Shown: in pieces, positions 9,982-20,547 of the stretch
Numbering within the stretch: position 1 is the first letter of the stretch
Layout of the letters: each line of letters starts with the position of its first letter
NCBI RefSeq assembly: GCF_024323335.1
Contig: NC_066581.1
Span: 36,598,699-36,662,698 of the forward strand
DNA: 64,000 nucleotides
Source of the DNA: Lathyrus oleraceus
Lineage: Eukaryota; Streptophyta; Magnoliopsida; Fabales; Fabaceae
Direction of reading: 5' to 3'
Program-made: the position numbers and the translations under genes
The notes under the pieces: model-generated
Seen by the model: only the letters and a program-made list of their open reading frames with translations
The model's database searches: none
Told to the model about the DNA's origin: nothing

Positions 9982-11541
9982 ATGAACAGTTCTGTTATGG
10001 CTCAGTATGATTTCGATAATCCCATCTACCAAGCTGAAGAGGAGAGTGAGGAAGATTGTGAACTCCCTAAAGAACTGGTCAGATTATTGAAGCAGGAGGA
10101 AAGGGTCATCCAACCTCATCAGGAGGAATTGGAGATTATTAATCTTGGTACTGAGGACGCCAGAAGAGAGATCAGGATCGGGGCCGCTTTGAAGGAAGAT
10201 GTCAAGAGAAGGCTGATTGAAATGCTGAGAGAATATATGGAGATATTCGCCTGGTCGTATCAAGATATGCCTGGGCTGGATATGGATATTGTGGTACATA
10301 GACTACCTCTCAGAGAAGATTGTCCTTCAGTCAAGCAGAAACTTCGCAGAACTAGTCCTGATATGGCGGTCAAGATCAAGGAAGAGGTTCAGAAGCAGTT
10401 GGATGCGGGTTTTCTGTCAGTTACTACTTATCCCTCGTGGGTGGCCAACATCGTTCCCATGCCGAAGAAGGATGGTAAAGTCAGGATGTGTGTCGATTAC
10501 CGGGATTTAAACAGAGCAAGTCCGAAAGATGACTTCCCATTACCTCACATTGATGTATTGGTTGATAATACTGCTCAATCCTCGGTTTTCTCTTTCATGG
10601 ATGGTTTCTCTGGCTATAATCAGATCAAGATGGCGCCAGAGGACATGGAAAAGACGACATTCATTATACCGTGGGGCACGTTCTGCTATAAAGTGATGCC
10701 ATTTGGGCTGAAGAATGCCGGTGCTACCTATCAGAGGGCTATGACGACTCTCTTTCATGACATGATGCACAAAGAGATTGAAGTGTACGTGGATGACATG
10801 ATTGCGAAGTCGCAGACAGAAGAGGAGCACCTGGTGAATCTGCAACAGTTGTTTGAAAGGATGAGAAAATTCAAACTGAGGCTGAACCCAAACAAGTGTA
10901 CGTTTGGGGGGAGATCCGGGAAGCTGTTGGGTTTCATTGTCAGTGAGAAAGGGATTGAGGTTGATCCAGCAAAAGTCAAAGCTATACGAGAGATGCCTGA
11001 ACCAAAAACAGAGAAGCAGGTTCGTGGGTTTTTAGGGAGATTGAACTACATTGCACGGTTTGTATCTCACCTAACTGCCACGTGTGAACCGATATTCAAA
11101 TTGCTAAGAAAGAATCAAGCAATCAGGTGGAATGATGACTGTCAGAAAGCTTTTGATAAAATAAAAGAATATTTACAGAAACCTCCAATCCTTATCCCTC
11201 CAGTTCCTGGGAGGCCTCTGATAATGTACCTGTCAGTGACTGAGAACTCGATGGGGTGTGTATTGGGACAGCATGACGAGTCTGGTCGAAAAGAGCATGC
11301 CATATACTACCTTAGCAAAAAGTTTACCGACTGTGAAATCAAATATTCACAGCTTGAGAAAACTTGTTGTGCTTTGGCCTGGGCTGCTCGCCGACTGAGA
11401 CAGTATATGTTGAACCATACTACCTTATTGATTTCTAAGATGGATCTAGTGAAGTACATCTTTGAGAAGCCGGCTCTCACCGGACGTGTTTCCCGTTGGC
11501 AGATGATCTTGACAGAGTATGATATCCAGTACACATCGTAG
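9982..11541 (+). pseudogene. pol: E1 pol, part 1: reverse transcriptase and RNase H
   Basis: The frame runs from 9982 (open back to the intron acceptor) for 519 codons. N-terminal residues 1-120 hold an acidic spacer and WSYQDMPGLDMDIVVHRLPL. The RT palm and fingers follow, with VRMCVDYRDLN near 170 and the catalytic YVDDM near 268. A Ty3-type RNase H covers about 405-519 (PLIMYLSVTENSMGCVLGQ, KKFTDCEIKYSQLEK). RT copies the RNA genome from the tRNA primer and RNase H removes the RNA. A TAG at 11539-11541 and a TAA at 11584-11586 interrupt the same frame; at the first, E3 has CAG and the second lies where E3 has CAA. So both are recent C-to-T changes and the frame otherwise continues into part 2. 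Confidence 0.92.
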
Positions 11542-11607
11542 AAGGCCATCAAAGGTAGTATTCTGTCAGACTACCTTGCCGAGTAACCTATTGATGATTA
11601 TCAGCCA

Positions 11608-13434
11608 ATGATGTTTGAATTCCCTGATGAAGACATCATGTATCTTAAGATGAAAGATTGTGAAGAGCCTCTTGTCGAGGAAGGACCGGATCCTGATGAC
11701 AAGTGGACACTGATGTTTGATGGGGCTGTGAATATGAATGGCAACGGTGTTGGGGCAGTGCTTATCAATCCTAAAGGTGCACATATACCTTTTTCTGCCA
11801 GACTGACTTTTGATGTAACCAACAACGAAGCTGAGTATGAGGCTTGTATCATGGGGATAGAAGAAGCCATCGATCTAAGGATCAAAACTCTGGACATTTA
11901 TGGAGATTCCGCTCTAGTGATTAACCAGGTCAATGGAGATTTGAATACTCACCAGCCGCATTTGATTCCTTATCGAGACTATACCAGAAGGATCCTGACT
12001 TTCTTCAAAAAGGTGAAGTTGTATCATGTACCCCGAGATGAAAATCAGATGGCTGATGCCTTGGCTACTTTGTCTTCTATGATCAAAGTTCATTGGTGGA
12101 ATCATGTACCACACGTTGCGGTGAATCGACTCGAGAGGCCTGCGTATGTGTTTGCAGCCGAGTCTGTTGTTGATAAGAAGCCGTGGTACTATGATATCAA
12201 GAACTTCCTCAAGAGTCAGGAGTATCCTGAAGGAGCGTCAAAGAATGACAAGAAAACCCTGGGAAGGCTAGCTGGAAGCTTTTATTTGAATCAGGATGAT
12301 GTGATGTACAAGAGGAACTTTGACATGGTTCTGCTCAGATGTGTGGATAGACACGAAGCGGACATGTTGATGCAAGAAGTGCATGAAGGATCTTTGGGTA
12401 CCCATGCTGGTGGTCATGCAATGTCCAAGAAATTGTTGAGAGCCGGTTATTATTGGATGACTATGGAATCCGATTGTTTCAAGTACGCTCGGAAGTGCCA
12501 TAAATGTCAGATCTATGCTGATAAGGTGCATGTACCACCAAGCCCTCTGAATGTCATGAACTCGCCTTGGCCATTCGCGATGTGGGGCATTGATATGATT
12601 GGGAAGATTGAGCCTACTGCTTCTAATGGACATCGCTTCATCCTGGTTGCGATTGATTACTTCACCAAGTGGGTGGAAGCGGCTTCCTATGCTAACGTTA
12701 CCAAGCAAGTGGTTGCCCGGTTCATCAAGAAGGAAATCATTTGTCGTTATGGGGTTCCTGAGAGGATCATTACTGATAATGGTTCGAATCTCAATAACAA
12801 GATGATGAAAGAGCTTTGCAGAGATTTCAAGATTGAACATCACAATTCTTCTCCTTACAGACCGAAGATGAATGGTGTTGTAGAGGCGGCAAACAAGAAT
12901 GTTAAGAAGATTGTGCAGAAGATGGTCGTGACGTACAAGGATTGGCATGAGATGCTGCCTTTCACTTTGCATGGGTATCGTACCTCAGTGCGTACGTCGA
13001 CCGGGGCAACCCCTTACTCCCTTGTGTATGGTATGGAAGCAGTCCTACCTGTTGAAGTGGAGATTCCCTCTCTGAGAGTCCTGTTGGATGTTAAGCTTGA
13101 CGAAGCTGAGTGGATTCGAACAAGGTTTAATGAGTTGAGCCTTATCGAAGAGAGGCGGTTAGCGGCTGTGTGCCATGGGCAGTTGTATCAGAGAAGGATG
13201 AAGAGAGCCTTTGATCAGAAAGTGCGTCCTCGAAGCTATCAGACTGGTGATTTAGTTTTGAAGAGGATCCTTCCTCCTGGTACAGATAACAGGGGAAAAT
13301 GGACTCCTAATTACGAAGGTCCATATGTTGTTAAGAAGGTTTTCTCTGGTGGAGCCTTGATGCTTACAACTATGGATGGTGAAGATTTTCCGTCCCCTGT
13401 TAACTCAGATGTAGTCAAAAAATACTTCGCATAA
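11608..13434 (+). pseudogene. pol: E1 pol, part 2: second (archaeal-type) RNase H and integrase
   Basis: Same reading frame as part 1, separated only by two stops. Residues 30-165 form the additional RNase H of Tat elements: FDGAVN, NEAEYEA, GDSALV and MADALA carry the D, E, D, D acidic residues. The integrase then shows an HHCC zinc domain (HEGSLGTHAGGH to CHKCQIYADK, about 250-305) and the D,D(35)E core: WGIDMIG (D near 328), ITDNGS (D near 389) and GVVEAANK (E near 425). The tail VYGMEAVLPVEVEIPSLRV and the C-terminal WTPNYEGPYVV segment are standard for this clade. Integrase joins cDNA to chromosomal DNA in the nucleus. All catalytic residues are present, so only the upstream stops disable it. 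Confidence 0.92.
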
Positions 13435-13443
13435 ATTGACCCG

Positions 13444-13634
13444 CTGGACAAAAAGAATAAAAGAGTCCAGGCAAAAAAGGGCATCCCGGCGAACCAAAAA
13501 AAAAAGGGAAGGTTCGGGCAAAAGTTGGGGATAAAAAATGAAAAGATCGTACACCCGGTAAGTCGAAAACCCGCAAGGGCGGCTTAGGCAAAAATGGGTA
13601 TCCCGGTGGATTGAAAACCCGAAAGGGCGATCCA
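13444..13634 (+). promoter_or_regulatory. Four-stem inverted-repeat array after E1 integrase
   Basis: Successive stems: CTGGAC/GTCCAG (13444-13470), CGAACC/GGTTCG (13490-13516), TAAGTCG/CGGCTTA (13559-13586, one G-T pair) and TGGATTG/CGATCCA (13607-13634, one G-T pair). Linkers repeat GGCAAAAA and GGGTATCCCGG. E3 has the same four at 54002-54191 and E2 keeps at least two on the - strand at about 22950-23105, with paired stem changes. Likely an RNA structure in the 3' UTR. Confidence 0.55.
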
Positions 13635-15323
13635 GCCAAAAGAGGGATTAAAGCGAAGATTACAGTCTGAGTTATCTGTACTTCATCGCGCTTCAGTGTC
13701 TACCATCTCGAAGGATGTGATCGGTCCAGTCATTCTTCTCAAAAAGCAAGGAATTTGGGGAGAAATTGATGATCTGTGAGTCATAACAGAATTGGGAAAT
13801 AGTGGATGCCGTATTCACATTGCCATTAGGATAGATTTTTCCTTTTGTGCGCAATTACCTCTTTCTAGGAATTGCTTCCTGATGTATTCGCCTTTTCATG
13901 CCCATTTTCAATCAATAAAAGTCGTTATTCAGATAAATTGCTCTCTTGTTTTTATTTTTACTGTTTTGTTTGCAAAAACGTCCGAATTTTTGATAAACAT
14001 TGCATATAAAAACATGAAGGCTAGACAATAACGTGCAGAAAGATAAAACATTTGAAAATCATTTTGAATGTTGAGTACACTTGAGTGTATCTTGTCCATG
14101 CAATCCCCTGGGGCATGTACGTCTTGTTGGTTGCAGGTTATCTTTGGTTCCTGGCTGAAGCGGATAAGCCACGGTTTGTTCAGGATGTTGTCAGTACTGT
14201 CCAGTAGTGTGAGTGGAAGTGGATGTTTCCCCAGCAGATGAAGTAAGTTCAGGACTTGTCTACCCAGCATAGTCAAGATCAGGGATTCCTCAGCAGGATT
14301 AAGGATGTTTCCCCAGTAGGCGTGGAAGTGGTCGTTTCCCCAAGCAAGTCTGAAAGCTATTATAACTATTCTTCCCCAGCAGTTGGGTAGCAAGCTCAAA
14401 GGCTATTCTATCCCCATCTAGTCTGAAGATTAATCCCCACCGAGTCGGAAGGTTGTTGTATCCCCAGCGGAGGTGTCAGGAGTAGTTTATTCCTCAGCAG
14501 TCGGGTATGAAGTATTGTAATCCTCAGCAGGGTTGTGAATGCCCTTCCCCATCATGGTTGTGAATGTTTTCCCCTAGCAGATCTCCGCAGAAGAGGTTTG
14601 TGTTGATGGTTTTCCCCAGCGAGTTCCCCAAGTGGATCAGGTTCGGTGAGAATTATCCCTAGTAGAGTTTATCCTACCTGTGGATTGACAGCTATCCTCA
14701 GCAGAGGTGAGCATTGGTGGTTTCCCTAGCAGAGTCCCCAAGTGGATTGGATTCGGTGAAAGTTGTCCCCGGTGGGATTTATCTTTTCCCCAGCAGCGAT
14801 GTTATTCCCCAGCACGGTTGAGAGGTTGGTGGGTTCCCCATACAGAGTCTCCCCAGTTGAGTTGGTTTCTCTATCGTCCCCAGAGTATCAGATCAGCAAG
14901 GCGCCCCCGGCAGTGCTTCTCCCTGCAGAGTTGGAGAATCTAATCAGATTTGTGTGCTCAGCAGAGCAATCCGTCTGCTCCCCAGCAGGAGTTGTCATCA
15001 TTTTGCATCTTGCATGTAGTAATCATTGCATCCTCAAATCGCGTAGCATTTCCATTCAATATGGAGCATTACGCCATAGAAAAATTCAAACATATGCATT
15101 CATGTGTTAAACCTAATCAGACCATATCCCTGGCAGAGGCGGATCATTGTTCAACATCTGTACGGCACATTTGCTACAGTTGCTCCTGACAGCATTCAGG
15201 ATTGATAATTCCCCAGAGAGGTTTATTTCCTCACCCACCCGTGGAAGGAAAGCTTGATTCTCCCCAGTGAGATCCCTAGCAAGTGTTTAGCCTTGCCTTG
15301 ACATATGTAGATGTCATCCTTGT
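13635..15323 (+). repeat. E1 3' UTR with dispersed CCCCAGCAGAG-type repeats
   Basis: No gene. From about 14100 to 15290 the sequence holds roughly 25 variants of TCCCCAGCAGAGT, for example TCCCTAGCAGAGTCCCC at 14723-14739. This is close to the reverse complement of the element's own primer site. GTTTGCAAAAACGTCC at 13968-13983 is complementary to the intron. A homologous UTR follows pol in E3, with the same repeat type. Confidence 0.75.
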
Positions 15324-16119
15324 GACACCGGTAAGAGTCATGTCAGCACCCGTGTGGGTTCTTTCTTGGTGTCGGTAAACACCATTGTTTCGGTGTCGGT
15401 AAACATCGAGTCTTTCCCCGGTCATCGGTAAATGTCATTTGTTTTGTTAATGCCAGTAAACATCATCTTTCGATGTCGGTAAACATCGAGTCTCACCCCA
15501 GTCATCGGTAAATGTCTGGTCATCCCTTGTTGATGCCGGTAAACATCATCTTTCGATGTCGGTAAACGTCGAGTCTCACCCCGGTCATCGGTAAATGTCA
15601 TTTGTTTTGTTGATGTCGGTAAGCATCATCTTTCGATGTCGGTAAACGTCGAGTCTCATCCCAGTCATCGGTAAATGCCTGATCCTGTATCTTTTCGTTG
15701 ATATATCAAATCCCCAGTAGAGTCGTCGGTAAACGTCTTGTCTGGTTCTAGTTGCAAATATCTTTTTCCTCCCCAGTTGGAGATGCCATCGGTAAATGGC
15801 CTCGTCTTGCTTCGATATCGGTAAATATCGAATGCCCAGCTTAGCCGCCATCAGTAAATGGCCTTGCTTTCTGTGACATCTGTTCCAGCAGCCATCGGTA
15901 CATGGTCTTGCTGATGTTGATATCGGTAAATATCAAATTCCCAGTTGAAGCCACCATCGGTAAATGGTCCTGCTTCTTTCGGATGTTGTTTCCTAGCAGC
16001 CATCGGTAAATGGTCTCGCTGACGTTGATATCGGTAAATATCAAGTTTCCAGTAAATTAGCCATCGGTAAATGGCCTCGCTTTCCTGAAGTTATGGCGCA
16101 GCCGCCATCGGTAAATGGC
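15324..16119 (+). repeat. Array of about 24 short hairpins with CGGTAA loop
   Basis: Each unit is a 5-base arm, CGGTAA, and the complementary 5-base arm. Perfect examples: GGTGT/ACACC (15368-15383), GATGT/ACATC (15472-15487), GCCAT/ATGGC (15785-15800, 16060-16075, 16104-16119), GATAT/ATATC (15814-15829, 15919-15934, 16027-16042) and ACCAT/ATGGT (15953-15968). Others have one G-T pair, such as GATGT/ACGTC (15555-15570) and GATGT/GCATC (15612-15627); GTCAT/ATGTC units have one mismatch. Spacing is irregular (about 20-50 bp), unlike a simple tandem repeat. It ends about 120 bp before the polypurine tract. Confidence 0.85.
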
Positions 16120-16242
16120 CTCGCTTTTCTTTGTATCATCTCCCGCAGAGTGCAAATTTCTACGGTTCTTTGGTATTCAATCCCTGTTTACCTTGAATGT
16201 CTGACAGCCGTTGCTCTCATCCGTTCGGGTTCCCAATTGATT

Positions 16243-16254
16243 GAATAGGGGCAG
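16243..16254 (+). other. E1 polypurine tract
   Basis: GAATAGGGGCAG lies one base before the 3' LTR start (TGTAGCACC at 16256). E3 has the identical sequence at 56163-56174. It primes plus-strand synthesis. Confidence 0.8.
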
Positions 16255-16255
16255 C

Positions 16256-19200
16256 TGTAGCACCTTAAATTTGCACGTCCCATTTGTACATTCATTTCAC
16301 TTTTAGGTCATTAGCATTGCATAGCATGTTACATTGCATCAGTCAAGACTGGTCAGGAGATTCAACTGTGCAAGGCAACAAGAGCAAGTTCCATGAGATC
16401 AAAGCCCTAGGGTGGTTCCAATGAGCTTACATTACCCAAGGATCATTTTGAAGCAATTTGGCCAAGTGTTGAAGGCTCAGAACTCATCAGTGCATGTGCA
16501 AGTAATCTGAGGCCCATAAAAGTCAACTGCAAAGTCAACTGTGGATTTGGAGGTGAGAGGTGATCAGAGATACTTCATTCATGTTCAAACAAGTCTCATT
16601 TGACATTTCAAACACTCACATTGAAGAATTTGAAGTCAAGTCAAGACTTTCCCAAAATAGCAAGTGACCCATAATTTGAAATTTCCAAAAATGGAAAGGT
16701 TTTGGACCAACTTCAACTTAATTTTACATCATCAATAAAGATTCAAATGAAATTTTGTCCAACATGAAAGTTGAAGATCTTTCTCTCCCATTTCCAAAAA
16801 GTCCAAGATCATGGATTTATGATGTGTGGTTGAGGAGATATGATCCAATCATGGCAAAGGGTGCTTAAAAATTCAAATGGGCATAACTTTTGAACCAAGG
16901 CTCCAATTTGGGTGGTTCTTTTTGCATTTTGTTCCTCATAACATGTAGTTTCCAAAACATCCATTACATGGCATGAATTTCACTTGCATGATCATGTGCT
17001 CCTTCATGAAGTTTTTTGAAGGAAATTTCATAAAATCGATTTGGTTGATCATATGCATAAAATATCAATTCCAAAACTTGCATGGGTCTTGTTTAAGTGG
17101 TTTTGGATCAGATTTGAGCACTGTTCACGTGGCTACCTCATGCATGGGGGTGAAAAACACAATTGGTGCATACACTTCATAACTTGCTAATCTCACTTGG
17201 ATTTGGCTAAAACATGATTTCAGCATCATTAGCAAGGGATATATAATGTTAATCACAACTGCTTTCATCATTAACCACAGTTTTCAGATCGAGATTCAAA
17301 AATCAACCAAATTTTTCTCTCAAAATATTTTCCAAATTCTGCACACAAAAGCCATTTCTATTGATGGATTCATGATTAGGAAGTGTTCTTGAAGCAAATT
17401 GGACGTGGAATTGGAAGAAATCGTGCCAGTTTGGACCATACTCGAAGCTTGAAGGTTCAATGGAGTTTGCAAATTGAGCTAAATTCGTGCATGCTGGAGC
17501 ATCCAATTCATCATCAATCACATCAACAAGCATTGTAGAAGAGATTTGAGGCATTGCTGAGCTTGTAGCACACGATTCCAGCTTGCTGCTCTTCAAGAGG
17601 TTGATTTTCGATCTCATTTATTTTCCAATTCATTCTGATATTCATGTAGATCTTTGATTGGTGATGATTCTGGTATAAAATTTGAGTGAAATGGTGCATT
17701 ATTCATGAAGATACATGTGTTTGAAGTTTGGATGTCATTTCTTATTTTCTTTGATCCGAGCTTGTTTTGATGTTTTAGCATAATTTGTGGTTTGATCATG
17801 AATGTACATGGAACAAGGAATCGAATGGTATAAGTTTTGTTGATTTCTGGACGTTTTTTAGATTTTCTGGAAATTGGCCTTTGAAGTTCATCTTCATCTT
17901 CATGAGGAAGATGAAGATCATCATTTTCCAGAACTAGCCACGAGTTTGCTTCGGTTTAGCTACGAAATGTTCATGAGTTAGCTACGATTTCTGGAGATTT
18001 TCCAGGCTTAGGGTTTAAAGCCAAAACGCTGTCGTTTTGGTTGGGCGCCAAATTCAAATGTGTGCCAGGTTCGATACTGGCCGAGTGAACTTTTCCAATG
18101 CTTCATCTTTTTTTCACATATTCCCTCCTTTTGCCATGCTTATTCATGTTTTGATTTCAAATTTTTCATCAACTTAGAAAAATCACAACAAATTGAAAAA
18201 TGCTCCTTAGAATGTCTAGTTTTTTATGAGCATGAATTTGCAAGTTGTGCCTGGTTGGAAAAATATTTTGTTCTAGGATGATTGAATACATATGCATGTG
18301 TGATATTGCCTTGTTCTTTCCATCATAAAATGCTCAAAAATAATCCAATGAACTTGAAATTTTGCATGCTAATTCTAGACACATTGATGGACATTTTGGT
18401 TTTGGTTTGACATTTTTCTCATGCTCCAATTCTGTTTTATGCTTGTTTTAATATGGTGTGACAATTTGTGTCACACCTTTTGATGTTTAACTTGCACAAT
18501 GTGATTGCCATGCCAAATGATCTCCAATGCTTCTGATTTTTTGTGTGATGGATGTTGTGGATGTCTTGATTGCTCATGAATTTTTCCAGAATTATTTGAA
18601 CTATTTCTGTTTTGATTGAGAATTTTCATTCATGTTGATCATTTGGATGCCTTGAATTGGTCATTAACTTCTCTTGCCTACCATTTGAACTTGCTTATTG
18701 ATTTTGAGGTGGCACTTTTTAAGACATGTTAATATGTGTTTGAACATGCTTTGTGTTGAGTTTGAGGTTCTGTTTTGATCCTCTTTTGACCCTAGGCTTT
18801 GACCTAGTGGTTTGGACTTATCATTTGAGTTGTGATTTCAGGTTCAAGTATACATCTCCATGAGTGATGATGCTCCTTCATTTGAGCTAGGCCATTTGTT
18901 GTTATTTGCTAACATTGTGTGTTTTGTAGGCTTTGAGGACAATTCATTTGTGCTTGCCTAATGCCTTGCACCATTGTTGCTTGATTGGATTTGTTTGTCT
19001 GTGTGCTATTAACTATTGATTGTTTGTCTGTACAGTTGAACTGATTGGTTTAGTTGTTTTCACAGGTACTTAAGTTGCTTTAAGTTCATTTGAACTTTGC
19101 TTTGCTAGCTTGTGGTTTGCATACCACTGAGGTATAATCTCTTGATCTTCATGTAGTCTGGAAGACCTGTCCTGTTATGTGGGCAGGCACCTGCCTGAAG

Positions 19201-20547
19201 CCCTCCTTAAGAGGCAATGCTTGTGTTTGTTTAATTTTGTGCCAAGCAGGTAAAGACCTCTTCAGAGGCAATTGGCAGATAAAAAAGATGTGTAATCCAT
19301 CTCCTGCTATTCAGTTGTGTCATTCACTTTGCTCACATACCATGTGTTGATGCATTGTGAATAAGAACCCAAGATCTTGTTGTGTCAGTCATGTGGAGAA
19401 GAGTTCCTACATTCTGAACTCCCACACTTTCTATTTGAGTCAAGCTCTCCCAGGCCAGGGATAAGAGCTGTGAGGTCTTGCCCTCACTTCCCAGTTCATC
19501 TGCTTCACCCTAACTCTCAATGTTAGGGTTAAGAGCTAAAAACACCCCATTCCAGTTGGCTTGTTTTTACAGCCTAGCCTTGTATGAGCCTAATTGTTTG
19601 CATATAGTGTGTGTGCTTGCTTTATTGTGCTTGTATGTGTTTGACTGTGCTGTTTAGGTTAGCTTGCTTCCTGTGCAAGTTAGGATAGAGACCTCAACAT
19701 AGGGATCGTATGCATGACAACTTCTAGGCTCGAGTCGTAGTCTCCCTAGTAGCTTGTTATCTCCCTTGTCTCTGGTTAGGTTAGAAGTTCTTTCCCTGTT
19801 TAGGGGAATTACGTCGCCCTGATCCTCATACCAGATGAGGTACGTAGGCAGGAGATGAGCTGATCTCTCCGGGCGCCCTTTTTCTTTTGCAACCCCTTTG
19901 TGTGTGTTTGGAGTCTGACGTAAGTCCAGCGATTGGCAGTCGGTTTCCTGTGTCTCGTTTGCTTGTTGGAGTCTGACATAAGTCCAGCGATTGGCGGTTG
20001 GTTTCCTGTGTGTGTGTTTGTTGGTTTGGAGTCTGACATAAGTCCAGCGATTGGCAGTCGGTTTCCTGTGTGGTCTTGTTTGGCGTGCGTTAGCCGAGCT
20101 ACGAGTGCTCTGATTCTTCTCCGGTCAGAGAAGATACGTATGCATAGGATGCAACATCCTAGCGAGCACGTTTCCTCTGCCCCGAACTACGTCGACTCTG
20201 ATGTCTGTGTCTGACAGACTACGTAGGCCCAGGATGCGATATCCTGCCGAGTTCTCTTCTTCCGTTCTTTCTGTGTTTCCTTCCAGCCTTGTGCAGTGTT
20301 TGAGAAGTTTTTAGCAACCTTTCTTCTATTCTTTCTGAGCGTGGATCCCGTCGAGTACGACGGATGCGTAGGGGTGCTAATACCTTCCCTTCGCATAACC
20401 GACTCCCGATCCCATCTCTCTCTGGTCGCGAGACCATGTCTTTTCCAGGTTTACTTCGAGCATTTCCTTTCCCTCCTTTGGGATAAATAACGCACGGTGG
20501 CGGCTCTGTTGTTTCGTTTTCCCGCCGGTTTTTCGCGTAATGCGACA
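16256..20547 (+). repeat. E1 3' LTR (complete, 4292 bp)
   Basis: Runs from TGTAGCACC to TGCGACA, with TG/CA ends. A TATA-like motif is at 17240-17245. A perfect 12-bp hairpin ATCTTCATCTTC/GAAGATGAAGAT with a 5-base loop is at about 17890-17918 (875-903 in the 5' copy). Hairpin modules repeat those of the 5' LTR at +16976, with the AGTA hairpin at 20348-20363. Compared with the 5' copy it lacks 31 bp between two AAAATGC repeats and 8 bp between two TTTTGA repeats. Confidence 0.95.

Larger units (their letters stand above)
1..20547 (+). mobile_element. E1: Ogre/Tat-type Ty3/gypsy retrotransposon, nearly complete (left end outside window)
   Basis: Order of parts on the + strand: 5' LTR (its first 760 bp or so lie left of the window), primer site, leader, ORF1, gag-pro, intron, RT-RNase H, second RNase H-integrase, 2.8-kb 3' UTR, polypurine tract and 3' LTR. 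Full length would be about 21.3 kb. The extra ORF1, the intron and the second RNase H are Ogre/Tat traits. The two LTRs differ by roughly 25-30 substitutions and two small deletions over 3.5 kb (hand count), so insertion is recent. It interrupts the 3' UTR of E2; the right-hand target duplication would be ATGAC (20548-20552), but its left partner is not visible. Confidence 0.93.

Noticed and set aside
11542..11607. The gap between the two E1 pol ORFs as a second intron
   Set aside because: Frame is the same on both sides, the bases align to coding sequence in E3, and only two substitutions create stops.
12268..12972. 234-codon - strand ORF inside integrase
   Set aside because: Antisense shadow of conserved integrase; the parallel ORF in E3 (53026-53505) is explained the same way.
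15324..16119. Regular short repeats that could suggest a CRISPR array
   Set aside because: Repeats are 16 bp with variable arms and irregular spacing, inside a plant retrotransposon 3' UTR; no cas genes.
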